DNA of 24,867 nucleotides, from assembly GCA_014189685.1 (NCBI GenBank), contig DVAB01000025.1, positions 1 through 24,867 on the forward strand. Reading direction: 5' to 3'. The number at the start of each line of letters is the position of its first letter. The stretch's first letter is position 1. This document shows, piece by piece, positions 1 through 7,346 of this stretch. A program made the position numbers and the translations under genes. The stretch is from Candidatus Naiadarchaeum limnaeum. Lineage in GTDB: Archaea; Undinarchaeota; Undinarchaeia; Undinarchaeales; Naiadarchaeaceae. The notes under the pieces are model-generated. The model had not been told where the DNA came from and did no database searches. It was given only the letters and a program-made list of their open reading frames with translations.

Positions 1-1
1 C

Positions 2-91
2 GCAAAAAAATGGAACTGCGACTGCCAGCACTTTGTCATGAAAGGGACTTATTGCTCTCATATCTTAGCCGCTCAAAATTTTCAGGGCTAA
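2..91 (+). CDS. SWIM zinc-finger protein, C-terminal fragment
   Basis: An open frame enters from the left edge and stops with TAA at 89-91, giving about 29 residues. They contain W-x-C-x-C, then C-x-H eight residues later (CDCQHFVMKGTYCSHILAAQ), which is the pattern of the SWIM zinc finger (CxCx(n)CxH), a DNA- or protein-binding module often at protein C-termini. The rest of the protein lies outside the window, so its role cannot be given. Its 3' end overlaps the convergent DUF1624 gene by 27 bases. Confidence 0.7.
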   Translation, partial: AKKWNCDCQHFVMKGTYCSHILAAQNFQG

Positions 92-829
92 AATTAGAAT
101 TGGCTGGTGGATTAAATAAATAAGCAAAGAATTTCTTCCCAAAAAAGTTAGAAATTTTATTAAAAGCAAATTTTCAAACTTTGGAATTTTAAAATTTCTA
201 ATTCCTCCTGTGTACAGTGTGTTCCCGATAAAAATTCCAATTAAAACTGCACTAAACCAAGGGATTAAAGGCAGATAATCAACAGAAAAATAATTATTGA
301 GAGGGGCCAGCCACAACAGCCACATGGAATTAATCCAGAAATTTTGAGAATAACTCCACATTGCAACCAAAAACGCGCCTAAAAATAAATTTGCAAAGCG
401 AAATTTTAAGAGTGGATATGCAAGAATAATTGAAATTCCGATTAAATGCAAAACCCCAAACAAAATTAAATCCTGTTTTAAGAAAAGCCAGCTCACAAAA
501 GTAATTATCAACCCCCAGCCAAAAATTTTCAGGCCGCGTTTCAAATATTTCAATAAGATTTGGCTTTGCGCCGCGCGCTTTGCGCTTTGTGTCCTAGAAT
601 AACTCAAAGTTAGAGAAACACCTACTAAAAAAATAAAAATAACTGCAGTTGCTCTAGAGAACAACCACCAAAAGCCCGAGAGCGAATTAATATCTAAAAT
701 ATTGAAATAACCCAAATCCGTGATAAAATTTGAAATTACCATAGCAATAATAGCTGCGCCGCGCAAGAAGTCGATTTCCCAATAGCGGTTTTCTAAATGT
801 TCTGCGGTTGAAAAAAGTTTTTGAAACAT
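65..829 (-). CDS. DUF1624 / HGSNAT-like membrane acyltransferase
   Basis: The 254-residue protein starts with a short cytosolic stretch and then R15-Y-W-E-I-D-F-L-R-G24, the typical opening motif of DUF1624 (heparan-alpha-glucosaminide N-acetyltransferase catalytic family). About seven hydrophobic segments follow. A conserved-looking GVLHLIGISIILAY segment lies mid-protein, and the C-terminus has LGRNSLLIYLIHQP, as in membrane acyltransferases of this superfamily. Family members move acetyl groups across the membrane onto sugars. The substrate here is unknown, though glycan modification is plausible given the glycoprotein genes nearby. The length is shorter than the eukaryotic enzymes but usual for prokaryotic members. 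It is divergent from the DUF359-DHH gene, with 58 bases between start codons. Confidence 0.8.
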   Translation of the reverse strand: MFQKLFSTAEHLENRYWEIDFLRGAAIIAMVISNFITDLGYFNILDINSLSGFWWLFSRATAVIFIFLVGVSLTLSYSRTQSAKRAAQSQILLKYLKRGLKIFGWGLIITFVSWLFLKQDLILFGVLHLIGISIILAYPLLKFRFANLFLGAFLVAMWSYSQNFWINSMWLLWLAPLNNYFSVDYLPLIPWFSAVLIGIFIGNTLYTGGIRNFKIPKFENLLLIKFLTFLGRNSLLIYLIHQPILILALKILSG

Positions 830-856
830 TTGAATGCAGTATAGTATAGGGGGAAA

Positions 857-867
857 GATTTAAAAAT
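857..867. promoter_or_regulatory. Shared TATA-like box of a divergent promoter
   Basis: The A/T run gatttaaaaat is centred about 26 bases before the + strand ATG at 888 and about 33 bases before the - strand ATG at 829. This is the spacing expected for leaderless or near-leaderless archaeal transcripts in either direction. A GC-poor intergenic gap of 58 bases leaves no obvious second box. Confidence 0.5.
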
Positions 868-887
868 CTAATTCTGCAATAGACCAG

Positions 888-2375
888 ATGATATCTGACC
901 TCGTTGTTAATGAAGAGATAAAGAAATACGTTAGAAAACCACTTGGGAAAATAATCAGGGAATCGCAGCTTTCTGCTAATTTTAAAGGAAATGTTATTTG
1001 TGTTGGAGATAAAGTTACTTTGACATGCGCAAAGTTACAGCTAATGCCAAAAGTTGCAATTGTTGATTATAAAGTTATGCGCAAAAAGATTTCTGCAAAA
1101 GATAAAAGACAACTAAAAAAATACGGAACAATAAAACTGCGCGCGAAAAACAAAGCAGGCACTATTTCTCTGGAAGCTTGGAACAAAGTTAGAGAAGCTC
1201 TTGAATTTACAGGCGCAATTGTAAAAGTCGAGATAGACGGGGAGGAAGATTTGCTAACCCTAGCTGCAATCTTAAATGGAGATGTCGGAGATACAGTAAT
1301 CTACGGCCAGCCAGGAAAAGGAATTGTTGTTGTTCAAATAACAGAAAAAAAGAAACAGGAAATTGCTGATATGTTGATTCAGGAAAAAGCGCGTGAGTTT
1401 TTGAAAAAGTTCAAAGGCACGACAGTTATCGTTCATGATTCGGATGCGGATGGAATGAGTTCTGCAGTAATGTTCACGCATTATGTAGGAAAGAGAAAAA
1501 ACAAAGTTATCCAAAGAACAAGTGACGGCGCAACTATTTCACCACATTTAAAAGAGGAAATTACAGGGTTAAATGCGAACAATTTAATAATTTTAGATCT
1601 AGGCGGCGAAGCGAGAAACACGATTAAAGAATTGTCGCAAAGAATGAATGTTTTAATTATAGACCATCACAAAATGTTTGAGGATGATTTTGGAAAGGCG
1701 CTTTATCTGAATCCGCAATTTTTCAATGTTCCAGATGATTATACAAGCCCAACTTCTTTCTTGAGCTGGCAAATCTGCAGAAATATAGATTGGCTTGCGG
1801 CTGCAGGAATAATAGCAGATAAAGGATTTTTACCCGCGCAGGAATTTTTAAAAAAAGTCAAGAAAAAATACTCAAAAATTAATCTTAATTATTTAGTTGA
1901 TTTACTAAACGCAGCAGATGCAAAAGAAAAAACAAAGGAGGCTGTACAAATTTTATTAAAGTCAAAAAGCCCGCAGGATTTAATCAACAGCGAAATTGCG
2001 CGATGGGAGAAAGAAGTAAATGGGGAAATTAGTAGACTTGTTGAGGAACATAAACAAAAGGCACTCTTTATTGCTGGCGGAAAAGTAATTTTATATGAAG
2101 TAACACCAAAATTTTATTTGCGCGGCGAAATTGCAAATAAGATTCAGGAAATTTATCCAGATAAAATTGTTATAATAGGCGAAATAGAAAATGGGCACTA
2201 TGTAATGAGCTTCAGAACTGTAAAAGTGAATATTTCTTTTCCAGACTTAATTAAAAAGGCGATACAAACTCTAGAGGGCGCACACGGCGGCGGGCATGCA
2301 AAAGCAGCAGGCTGCAAAATACGCCTTGTAGACAAGGAGAAATTTTTAAGAAGGTTTATCGAGAATTTAAAATAA
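888..2375 (+). CDS. Fusion of DUF359 (GTP-dependent dephospho-CoA kinase domain) with DHH/DHHA1 phosphoesterase
   Basis: The protein has 495 residues and two parts. Residues 1-155 match the archaeal DUF359 family (COG1909): V39-G-D41-K-V-T, I58-V-D60-x-K62-x-x-R65, K89-A-G-T-I-S, then GEED 118-121 and IYGQPGKGIVVV 138-149. Characterised members phosphorylate dephospho-CoA with GTP in the last step of CoA synthesis. Residues 177-312 are a DHH domain with H183-D-S-D-A-D-G189, LDLG 236-239, D259-H-H261 and A310-D-K-G. Residues 464-478 carry the DHHA1 signature GAHGGGHAKAAG. RecJ, nanoRNase and GAN-type nucleases share this layout, so a nuclease or phosphodiesterase that uses Mn is likely. All metal-binding motifs look intact. 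I know of no characterised protein with both domains. The start ATG follows a TATA-like box by 26 bases. Confidence 0.85.
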   Translation: MISDLVVNEEIKKYVRKPLGKIIRESQLSANFKGNVICVGDKVTLTCAKLQLMPKVAIVDYKVMRKKISAKDKRQLKKYGTIKLRAKNKAGTISLEAWNKVREALEFTGAIVKVEIDGEEDLLTLAAILNGDVGDTVIYGQPGKGIVVVQITEKKKQEIADMLIQEKAREFLKKFKGTTVIVHDSDADGMSSAVMFTHYVGKRKNKVIQRTSDGATISPHLKEEITGLNANNLIILDLGGEARNTIKELSQRMNVLIIDHHKMFEDDFGKALYLNPQFFNVPDDYTSPTSFLSWQICRNIDWLAAAGIIADKGFLPAQEFLKKVKKKYSKINLNYLVDLLNAADAKEKTKEAVQILLKSKSPQDLINSEIARWEKEVNGEISRLVEEHKQKALFIAGGKVILYEVTPKFYLRGEIANKIQEIYPDKIVIIGEIENGHYVMSFRTVKVNISFPDLIKKAIQTLEGAHGGGHAKAAGCKIRLVDKEKFLRRFIENLK

Positions 2376-2388
2376 GCCCTGCAAAACC

Positions 2389-2397
2389 TTTATAAAT
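2389..2397 (+). promoter_or_regulatory. TATA-like box for the 2422 gene
   Basis: The sequence tttataaat is preceded by an A/C-rich stretch (aaaacc) like an archaeal BRE. Its centre is 29 bases before the ATG at 2422, so transcription should begin at or just before the start codon. Confidence 0.6.
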
Positions 2398-2421
2398 TCT
2401 GCATACAACAATTATACTGTT

Positions 2422-2793
2422 ATGCCAAAACGCCACGTCTGGAAGGTCTTTGAGTTCAGCGGATGGTTTATTTTACTCATGGGAGTTATTTTTGGGCTAT
2501 TGTATTCTAGCATCGCCCTTGGAACTCCTGCAACAGGTGCTGGATTTTTAGTTGTTTTGGGAATAATTTTAGTTTTAATTGGAGAATATTTGCTTGGAGA
2601 GTACCAAGATCACAAGTATATGATGGTTTTCAATGCGCTTTCGATTGGAGGCGCATTCAGCTTGACAGTTGGAATACTTTGGTTTGTGATTCAATTGCTT
2701 GAAAACTATCAGAGCTGGTTTGCAGTTGTTGTTATGCTTGCTATCGGAGTTGGGCTCATAGTTGTTGGAGAATCAATAAAAATTGAAAAATGA
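2422..2793 (+). CDS. Small four-TM membrane protein with internal duplication
   Basis: The 123-residue protein has four hydrophobic segments near residues 12-32, 42-60, 70-90 and 97-118. The two halves look like copies: each starts with VF plus a Gly-rich helix and ends with a helix closing on G-x-G/I-x-L-I/V-x-x-G-E (LGIILVLIGEY and IGVGLIVVGES). This suggests a tandem duplication of a two-helix unit. I do not recognise a family. It has its own TATA box and ends at the 5' border of the double hairpin at 2793-2866. Confidence 0.75.
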   Translation: MPKRHVWKVFEFSGWFILLMGVIFGLLYSSIALGTPATGAGFLVVLGIILVLIGEYLLGEYQDHKYMMVFNALSIGGAFSLTVGILWFVIQLLENYQSWFAVVVMLAIGVGLIVVGESIKIEK

Positions 2794-2866
2794 TGTCAAA
2801 AACACTTCATGTACTTCCGTTTTTGACATATGTGAAATTCGGAAGTACTTAAAGAGAATTTCACAT
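2793..2866 (+). repeat. Two abutting 37-base hairpins, inverted copies with complementary loops
   Basis: Two perfect 11-bp stems abut with no spacer. Hairpin 1 pairs 2793-2803 with 2819-2829 around a 15-base loop (2804-2818). Hairpin 2 pairs 2830-2840 with 2856-2866, also around a 15-base loop (2841-2855). Loop 1 ends in gtacttcc (2811-2818) and loop 2 begins with its exact complement ggaagtac (2841-2848). Read on opposite strands, the hairpins agree at 28 of 37 positions, and all three stem differences are compensated by matching changes in the partner arm. The element fills the whole gap between two genes: it starts on the last base of the upstream stop codon and contains the first two bases of the downstream ATG. 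It may be a REP/REPIN-like repeat pair, a kissing-loop RNA or a switch. Confidence 0.85.
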
Positions 2867-3128
2867 GAAAATCACTATAGAATTTAACAAAACAAGAATT
2901 TTGATTCTTTCAGTTGTTCTCGTGTTTTTGTTAGTTAGCGGAATTACAGTTGCACAGCGCACAAGGCGCACAGCTGAGGCACCTCCAACAGAGCAGCCAA
3001 ATATTGCTGCGCAATTTGGAACAAGTTTTGTTTGTATGATAAGCCAGTGCGGATGGCCGGCATTAGTGTTCTTGATATTACCGGCTGTGGCTGTTTTTGT
3101 TTGGAAGAAATTCTTCAGTTGGGGATAA
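2865..3128 (+). CDS. Small membrane protein, two TM segments
   Basis: The 87-residue protein has a hydrophobic helix at about 11-30, a Pro/Thr-rich polar stretch with basic residues (RTRRTAEAPPTEQPN) and a second helix at about 64-80 followed by KK. Cys57 and Cys62 lie just before the second helix. The first helix could be a signal peptide or anchor. No family is recognised. The start ATG begins at the next-to-last base of hairpin 2 of the double hairpin, so initiation is probably affected if that RNA folds. The next gene starts shortly after its stop. Confidence 0.65.
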   Translation: MKITIEFNKTRILILSVVLVFLLVSGITVAQRTRRTAEAPPTEQPNIAAQFGTSFVCMISQCGWPALVFLILPAVAVFVWKKFFSWG

Positions 3129-3129
3129 T

Positions 3130-3139
3130 AATATTTAAA
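3130..3139 (+). promoter_or_regulatory. TATA-like box upstream of the 3174 gene
   Basis: The sequence aatatttaaa is centred about 39 bases before the ATG at 3174 and only about 12 before the ATG at 3147. If it is used, transcription would begin near 3160. That is downstream of 3147, so it favours the 3174 start. Confidence 0.4.
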
Positions 3140-3173
3140 TAGCGGCATGACAACTAAAAAGAAGAGGAAAAGA

Positions 3174-4364
3174 ATGGGTAACTTTCAAAAAGGCATAAGA
3201 GAGGTTGCACAAGAAAATAGACCACCAGGTGGTGCTGGTTCTTTAAAGCCTTTAATATGGTTTTTAGGTAGAGAGGGTAGAATAAGCTTGCCGGAAGCAA
3301 AAGTCGAAGCTATCAGCCCGCTGGATGTTTTTTCAGGAGATGTAGCTGCTATACGATACTGGAAAGATAGTGGTGCAAAAGCAGAAATTGCTCTTTCTAG
3401 ATTAGCGAGCATCGCTATTGGTAAAGAGCTAGTAGGACTTATGCTCACAAAACAATATTCAAGCTTGAATTCTTTGTCAGCAATGCTACACAGACTAAAC
3501 GAAATTAATGATGTTGACAAGGCAAAAAGAGATAAGATTTTCAGAACAGCATTCAACTTATTACTAGGATATGAAATAGCAAAAAATGAAATTGAAGAGA
3601 ACTATTTTGCTACTCTCTATATGAGAGGATTTTTCCTTGGCTTAAGAGAGAGTTTTCTCGCAAAACAATATGCACAAATAGTTGGTAATCCGGCACTTGA
3701 AAAAAGCGGGGATCCAGATGATCTTAAAGATTATTTAACGAAGTTATTCGGCAGAAAAGTAGTTATTGGTAAGCTTGGGAATGTTAGTGCTGCAAAAGAA
3801 TTTTTAGAGGCACTTGCAGTTGCTGAGCTGGCAGGATCAGAAGCTGAAGCTGGACAGCTAGCAGCACCAGCTCATTTATGGAAGGATCGCGGCAGAGATG
3901 CTATTCCAAGATTACAGAGCTTTTTAAGAAATGGCGAAGATAAATATGTTGACAGAGGGAGTGGTATACCTATTATCACAGGAGAAGGTCTTAGATATTT
4001 ACTACGCAACTTGCTTTTCCGTGAAGGTGATGAAAAATTTAGATTTGGAACAGTAGATGCTTTAGGGATGCAATTTATAAAAATTGATGAGCTAAACGAT
4101 GTCAAAAAAGCACTCACAGATCCTGTATTTTTGAACAGCTTGAGAATATACCTAGGTTTAAAAGCATTGAGCCATGAGGTACTATCTTTAATTGCTGCGG
4201 CCCTAGGGGAATTTGATACTGGCTTGCAATTCTCTACATGGAGATTGAGAGTTAAATATGGAAACTACTTAGATATGTCGAAGTTTGTTAAAGAGACGCA
4301 TAATAGGGGTGGGGTATTCACCGCTGGGCACATGGAATACTTTGCCAAAAACAAAACAGTTTAA
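3174..4364 (+). CDS. Orphan soluble protein, mostly helical
   Basis: No family is recognised. The protein has about 396 residues from ATG 3174. An in-frame ATG at 3147 would add nine residues including a basic MTTKKKRKR run. I prefer 3174 because a Shine-Dalgarno-like gaagagg (3161-3167) sits just before it and the upstream TATA-like box is too close to 3147. It has no signal peptide or obvious TM segment. It is rich in Leu/Ala helices, with an acidic Ala/Glu segment (AELAGSEAEAGQLAA) and Arg/Lys patches. It follows the 2865 gene in the same direction and may be co-transcribed with it. Confidence 0.7.
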   Translation: MGNFQKGIREVAQENRPPGGAGSLKPLIWFLGREGRISLPEAKVEAISPLDVFSGDVAAIRYWKDSGAKAEIALSRLASIAIGKELVGLMLTKQYSSLNSLSAMLHRLNEINDVDKAKRDKIFRTAFNLLLGYEIAKNEIEENYFATLYMRGFFLGLRESFLAKQYAQIVGNPALEKSGDPDDLKDYLTKLFGRKVVIGKLGNVSAAKEFLEALAVAELAGSEAEAGQLAAPAHLWKDRGRDAIPRLQSFLRNGEDKYVDRGSGIPIITGEGLRYLLRNLLFREGDEKFRFGTVDALGMQFIKIDELNDVKKALTDPVFLNSLRIYLGLKALSHEVLSLIAAALGEFDTGLQFSTWRLRVKYGNYLDMSKFVKETHNRGGVFTAGHMEYFAKNKTV

Positions 4365-4372
4365 CTCCAAAA

Positions 4373-4383
4373 CCTTTTTATCC
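4373..4383 (+). promoter_or_regulatory. TATA-like box for the 4405 gene
   Basis: The sequence cctttttatcc lies about 27 bases before the ATG at 4405, directly after the upstream stop codon. It is T-rich, so it could also serve as a terminator for the preceding gene. Confidence 0.45.
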
Positions 4384-4404
4384 TAAATAAGCCTATTTTT
4401 ATCC

Positions 4405-5046
4405 ATGGCCTTCCAGCCCGCATTTTCAAGTAGCGATTATAGAACGTGTATAAATGGTTTAGCTGATTTGTCAAACAGATTTTTAGAGGCGAGCAGAAAT
4501 TTTAACCTGCGCTTTGTAACAGCGCCGCAAGTTCCAAGGCTTACAAGAGTTGTTCAATCGATAAAGGATTCAAACCTGCAGCAAGTAAAAGGCTTGTCCT
4601 CTCTTTTAACAAATTTAGACAGCGAATTAGACACTTTAGTGAAAAAATTCCAGCTTGTTCAAAGAAGCCATCAATTCGATCCGACCTTAAAAAATTTCTT
4701 GGGAGATTTTTCAAGGGATTCTGCGGACGCGTTTAGAAAATTAAGCGATTTTGTAGATGAATCAATTAAACTTGCAGATTCTGTTATAACTGTTTACGCA
4801 CAAATTGAAAGAGATAAAAAACCTGCAAAAACTTGGATAGGCACAATTCTTGCCCCAGAGACAACTTCAACAAAAGCAATGATGGCAAAGGCCAACGAGG
4901 CGCAAAAGGTTTTGGCAGAAGCGGAAAGCGTTTGCAAAGATGTAAGAAATATGTGCCAGCAGACAAGGAATGAGTTAGAATCGATTAAGAGTCTTGCAAT
5001 AAGAAACTTAATAAGGCGAACTCCTTATTCTTATTCGGAAATTTGA
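4405..5046 (+). CDS. Orphan all-helical coiled-coil-like protein
   Basis: The 213-residue soluble protein is almost entirely predicted helix. Heptad-like Leu/Ile/Val spacing is visible around residues 45-90 and 160-200, with many Gln, Asn and Lys. Four Cys are scattered and no metal-binding motif is seen. No family is recognised. The short C-terminal tail is Tyr/Ser-rich. It is followed 10 bases later by the endonuclease V-like gene in the same direction, so the two are probably one transcript. Confidence 0.7.
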   Translation: MAFQPAFSSSDYRTCINGLADLSNRFLEASRNFNLRFVTAPQVPRLTRVVQSIKDSNLQQVKGLSSLLTNLDSELDTLVKKFQLVQRSHQFDPTLKNFLGDFSRDSADAFRKLSDFVDESIKLADSVITVYAQIERDKKPAKTWIGTILAPETTSTKAMMAKANEAQKVLAEAESVCKDVRNMCQQTRNELESIKSLAIRNLIRRTPYSYSEI

Positions 5047-5056
5047 AGGTGGGAAT

Positions 5057-5719
5057 TTGGAAGAATTATTTCCGCAAAAACTTACATTAAAAGAGGCAAA
5101 TGAATTTCAGGACAAATTAGCTGCGCGTTTAATCCTTGAGGATGATTTAAATGATAGCATTGAAAAAATTGGAGCAGCAACAATGCATACGCGCGGGGAT
5201 TTTATAACAATTAGCGCTGCAATTTTTAAAACAGATTCTGATTTAAAAAAATTTGAAATAATTGATAAAAATATTGTTCGCGAAAAATCTCCTTTTCCGG
5301 CAGTTCCTGGTTTAGAGAGTTTTAGGGATGGTGAAATTTTAACAAGAATTCTGCGTGGCTTTTCAAAGCCGGATTTATTTTTTATTGAGGGGCATGGAGT
5401 AAATCATCCGCATAAACTGGGATTGGCGTCCCATGTTGGACTGGCTTTAGATTTGCCAACGATTGCAGTGAGCAGGGATTTTATCGCAGGCCGCATCCAG
5501 ACTGTTGATGGAAAGGATGCGATAGTAGAAAATGGGGAAGCGCGAGGAGCTATACTAAAAAGTGGCACATTAAAAATTTATGTTTCTCCAGGGCATAGAA
5601 TAAGCTGGCAAACAGCTTTTGAGCTTGCTAAAAAATGCACAAAATCAATTTACCCAGAGCCGTTAAAAATTGTTCAGCAAAATATGATTGAAGCAATAAA
5701 CTCAGCTGTAAAAACTTAA
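5057..5719 (+). CDS. Endonuclease V homologue with altered catalytic residues
   Basis: The 220-residue protein aligns along its length with E. coli Nfi: P84-G-L-E-S-F-R-D91, I110-E-G-H-G-V-N-H-P118, LGLASHVGLALDLPTIAVS and S177-P-G-H-R-I-S. Endonuclease V cuts DNA or RNA next to inosine using three acidic residues. Here the first Asp (IAGADV in E. coli) is Thr42 (IGAATM), the FRE Glu is Asp91, and the DGHG Asp is Glu111. The His in GHRxS (H180) is kept. So the fold is clear, but the chemistry is doubtful or changed. The start is TTG at 5057 with a Shine-Dalgarno-like ggtgg at 5049-5053. It follows the 4405 gene closely and converges on the transaldolase with a 2-base gap. Confidence 0.8.
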   Translation: MEELFPQKLTLKEANEFQDKLAARLILEDDLNDSIEKIGAATMHTRGDFITISAAIFKTDSDLKKFEIIDKNIVREKSPFPAVPGLESFRDGEILTRILRGFSKPDLFFIEGHGVNHPHKLGLASHVGLALDLPTIAVSRDFIAGRIQTVDGKDAIVENGEARGAILKSGTLKIYVSPGHRISWQTAFELAKKCTKSIYPEPLKIVQQNMIEAINSAVKT

Positions 5720-5721
5720 AT

Positions 5722-6387
5722 TTATTTCTTTAAGAGCACGGATTTTGCTTTTTCCCAATCGTCCATGAATTTTTTCTGGCCAACATCTGTTAAATTGTGC
5801 TTCCATAGCTGCTCAAAAACATTGTGGGGCATTGTTGCGATATCAGCACCTGCAAGCGCGGCCTCGCGAACATGTTCAACACTTCTAATTGAGCCAACTA
5901 AAACTTCTGTTTTAAATCTATAATTCTTTTTTATTTTAACTAAATCTTCAACAACATTCATTCCTCTGTCTCCTATGTCATCAAGCCTTCCAATAAAAGG
6001 TGAGACAAAAGTTGCTCCAAGTTTCATCGCCAACAAGCCCTGTTGTGCAGAAAAAACTAGAGTAACATTTGTTTTGATTTTGTGTCCTTCATTTCTTATT
6101 GTGCGCAGTGCTTTTAATCCCTCAGGAATCATGGGAAGCTTTACAACAACATTTTTTCCCCAAGAGGCATAAGTGCGAGCTTCTTTTAGCATTCCTGCGG
6201 TATCCTGGGCAATAACCTCTATTGAAACAGGACCCTTAACCTCTTTTAAAATTTGTTTTTCCAATTGTTCAAATGGCTGATTTTCTTTTGCGCAAAGAGT
6301 TGGGTTAGTTGTGACTCCGTCTAAAAGGCCGAGTTCATTCGCCTTCTTTATTTGTTCCAGATTTGCAGTATCAAGAAAAAATTTCAT
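5722..6387 (-). CDS. tal: Transaldolase (small TalC/MipB type)
   Basis: The 221-residue protein has F4-L-D6-T-A-N, G24-V-T-T-N28-P-T and the Schiff-base lysine in V81-V-K83-L-P-M with PEG following. These are hallmarks of the short class-I aldolase-fold transaldolase/fructose-6-phosphate aldolase family. The length is typical. It moves a dihydroxyacetone unit between sugar phosphates in the non-oxidative pentose phosphate pathway. Downstream of the two transketolase subunits with a 14-base gap, it is probably the last gene of that operon. Fructose-6-phosphate aldolase activity cannot be excluded from sequence alone, but the transketolase context favours transaldolase. Confidence 0.9.
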   Translation of the reverse strand: MKFFLDTANLEQIKKANELGLLDGVTTNPTLCAKENQPFEQLEKQILKEVKGPVSIEVIAQDTAGMLKEARTYASWGKNVVVKLPMIPEGLKALRTIRNEGHKIKTNVTLVFSAQQGLLAMKLGATFVSPFIGRLDDIGDRGMNVVEDLVKIKKNYRFKTEVLVGSIRSVEHVREAALAGADIATMPHNVFEQLWKHNLTDVGQKKFMDDWEKAKSVLLKK

Positions 6388-6401
6388 TTTTGTAAAGCGT
6401 A

Positions 6402-7346
6402 CTAATGTTTCTTCCTCTTTATAACCCTTTTAGCAGCGGCAACTATATCTTCTGCGGTCAATCCATATTTTTTGTAAAGCTCTGCTGGACTTCCTGATTC
6501 TCCGAATTTGTCTTTTATTCCAACGCGCTCAAGAGGAACAGGATAATTCTCCCCAAGAAATTCTGAAACTGCTCCCCCCAGACCTCCTATTATACTATGA
6601 TCCTCAGCAGTTACTATAGCATGAGTTTCTTTCGCACATTTCAAAACTAAATTACCATCCAAAGGCTTAATTGTGCTTATATTGACAACTCTGGCCTTAA
6701 TTTTTTCTTTTTCCAAAAATTCTGCGGCTTTCAGAGATTCAGAAACTAGCGGACCGCAAGCGAGTATTGTCACATCCTCTCCGCCTTTCAGAACTTTCCC
6801 TTTTCCAATTTCAAATTTATAACTATCATCAAAAATGATAGGAACCCCGCTTCTAGTTAAGCGCATAAACACAGGGCCATTGTGCTTTGCAATTGCCTCA
6901 GTAGCTTTTTCTGCTTCAACTGCATCTGCCGGCACAATTACAGTAAAGTTTGGTATTACTCTGTAAACAGCTACGTCCTCAACTGTCTGCGCACTTGCGC
7001 CATCTTCGCCTGTTAAAATTCCTCCGTGTGAGCCGATAACTTTTACATTCATGTTTCCCCAGCCAATTGTATTTCTTATTTGTTCAAAAGCTCGTTCAGT
7101 AAAAATTGCAAAAGTTCCAGCAAAGGGAATTTTTCCACAGCTTGCAAGGCCAGCTGCAGTGACAAACATATCCTGCTCTGCAATTCCAAAATTAAAAACC
7201 CTTTCTGGGAATTTTTGCCTCATCCATTCTGTGCGCACAGATTTGCCTAGGTCAGCCTCTAGAGCAACTATGTTTTGATTTTTTTCTGCTAGCTTTAGTA
7301 AGCCTTTCCCGAATCCATCCCGTGTTGGAATTTTTTTCTGTTCCAT
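6402..7346 (-). CDS. Transketolase, C-terminal subunit
   Basis: The 314-residue protein covers the pyrimidine-binding and C-terminal domains of transketolase. Residues 53-62 read FGIAEQDMFV, with E57 the conserved glutamate that activates thiamine diphosphate. GTFAIFTERAFEQIRN follows. Archaea commonly encode transketolase as two chains. I chose ATG 7346 because it forms a TAATG overlap with the upstream microprotein stop and leaves the usual short lead into TRDGFGK. An in-frame ATG at 7367, with an aagga before it, would add seven residues and overlap the microprotein. Confidence 0.9.
   Translation of the reverse strand: MEQKKIPTRDGFGKGLLKLAEKNQNIVALEADLGKSVRTEWMRQKFPERVFNFGIAEQDMFVTAAGLASCGKIPFAGTFAIFTERAFEQIRNTIGWGNMNVKVIGSHGGILTGEDGASAQTVEDVAVYRVIPNFTVIVPADAVEAEKATEAIAKHNGPVFMRLTRSGVPIIFDDSYKFEIGKGKVLKGGEDVTILACGPLVSESLKAAEFLEKEKIKARVVNISTIKPLDGNLVLKCAKETHAIVTAEDHSIIGGLGGAVSEFLGENYPVPLERVGIKDKFGESGSPAELYKKYGLTAEDIVAAAKRVIKRKKH

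Noticed and set aside
856-869. Short inverted repeat agattt-aa-aaatct between divergent genes
   Set aside because: It coincides with the TATA-like box, and six A/T-rich pairs around a two-base centre are expected by chance there.
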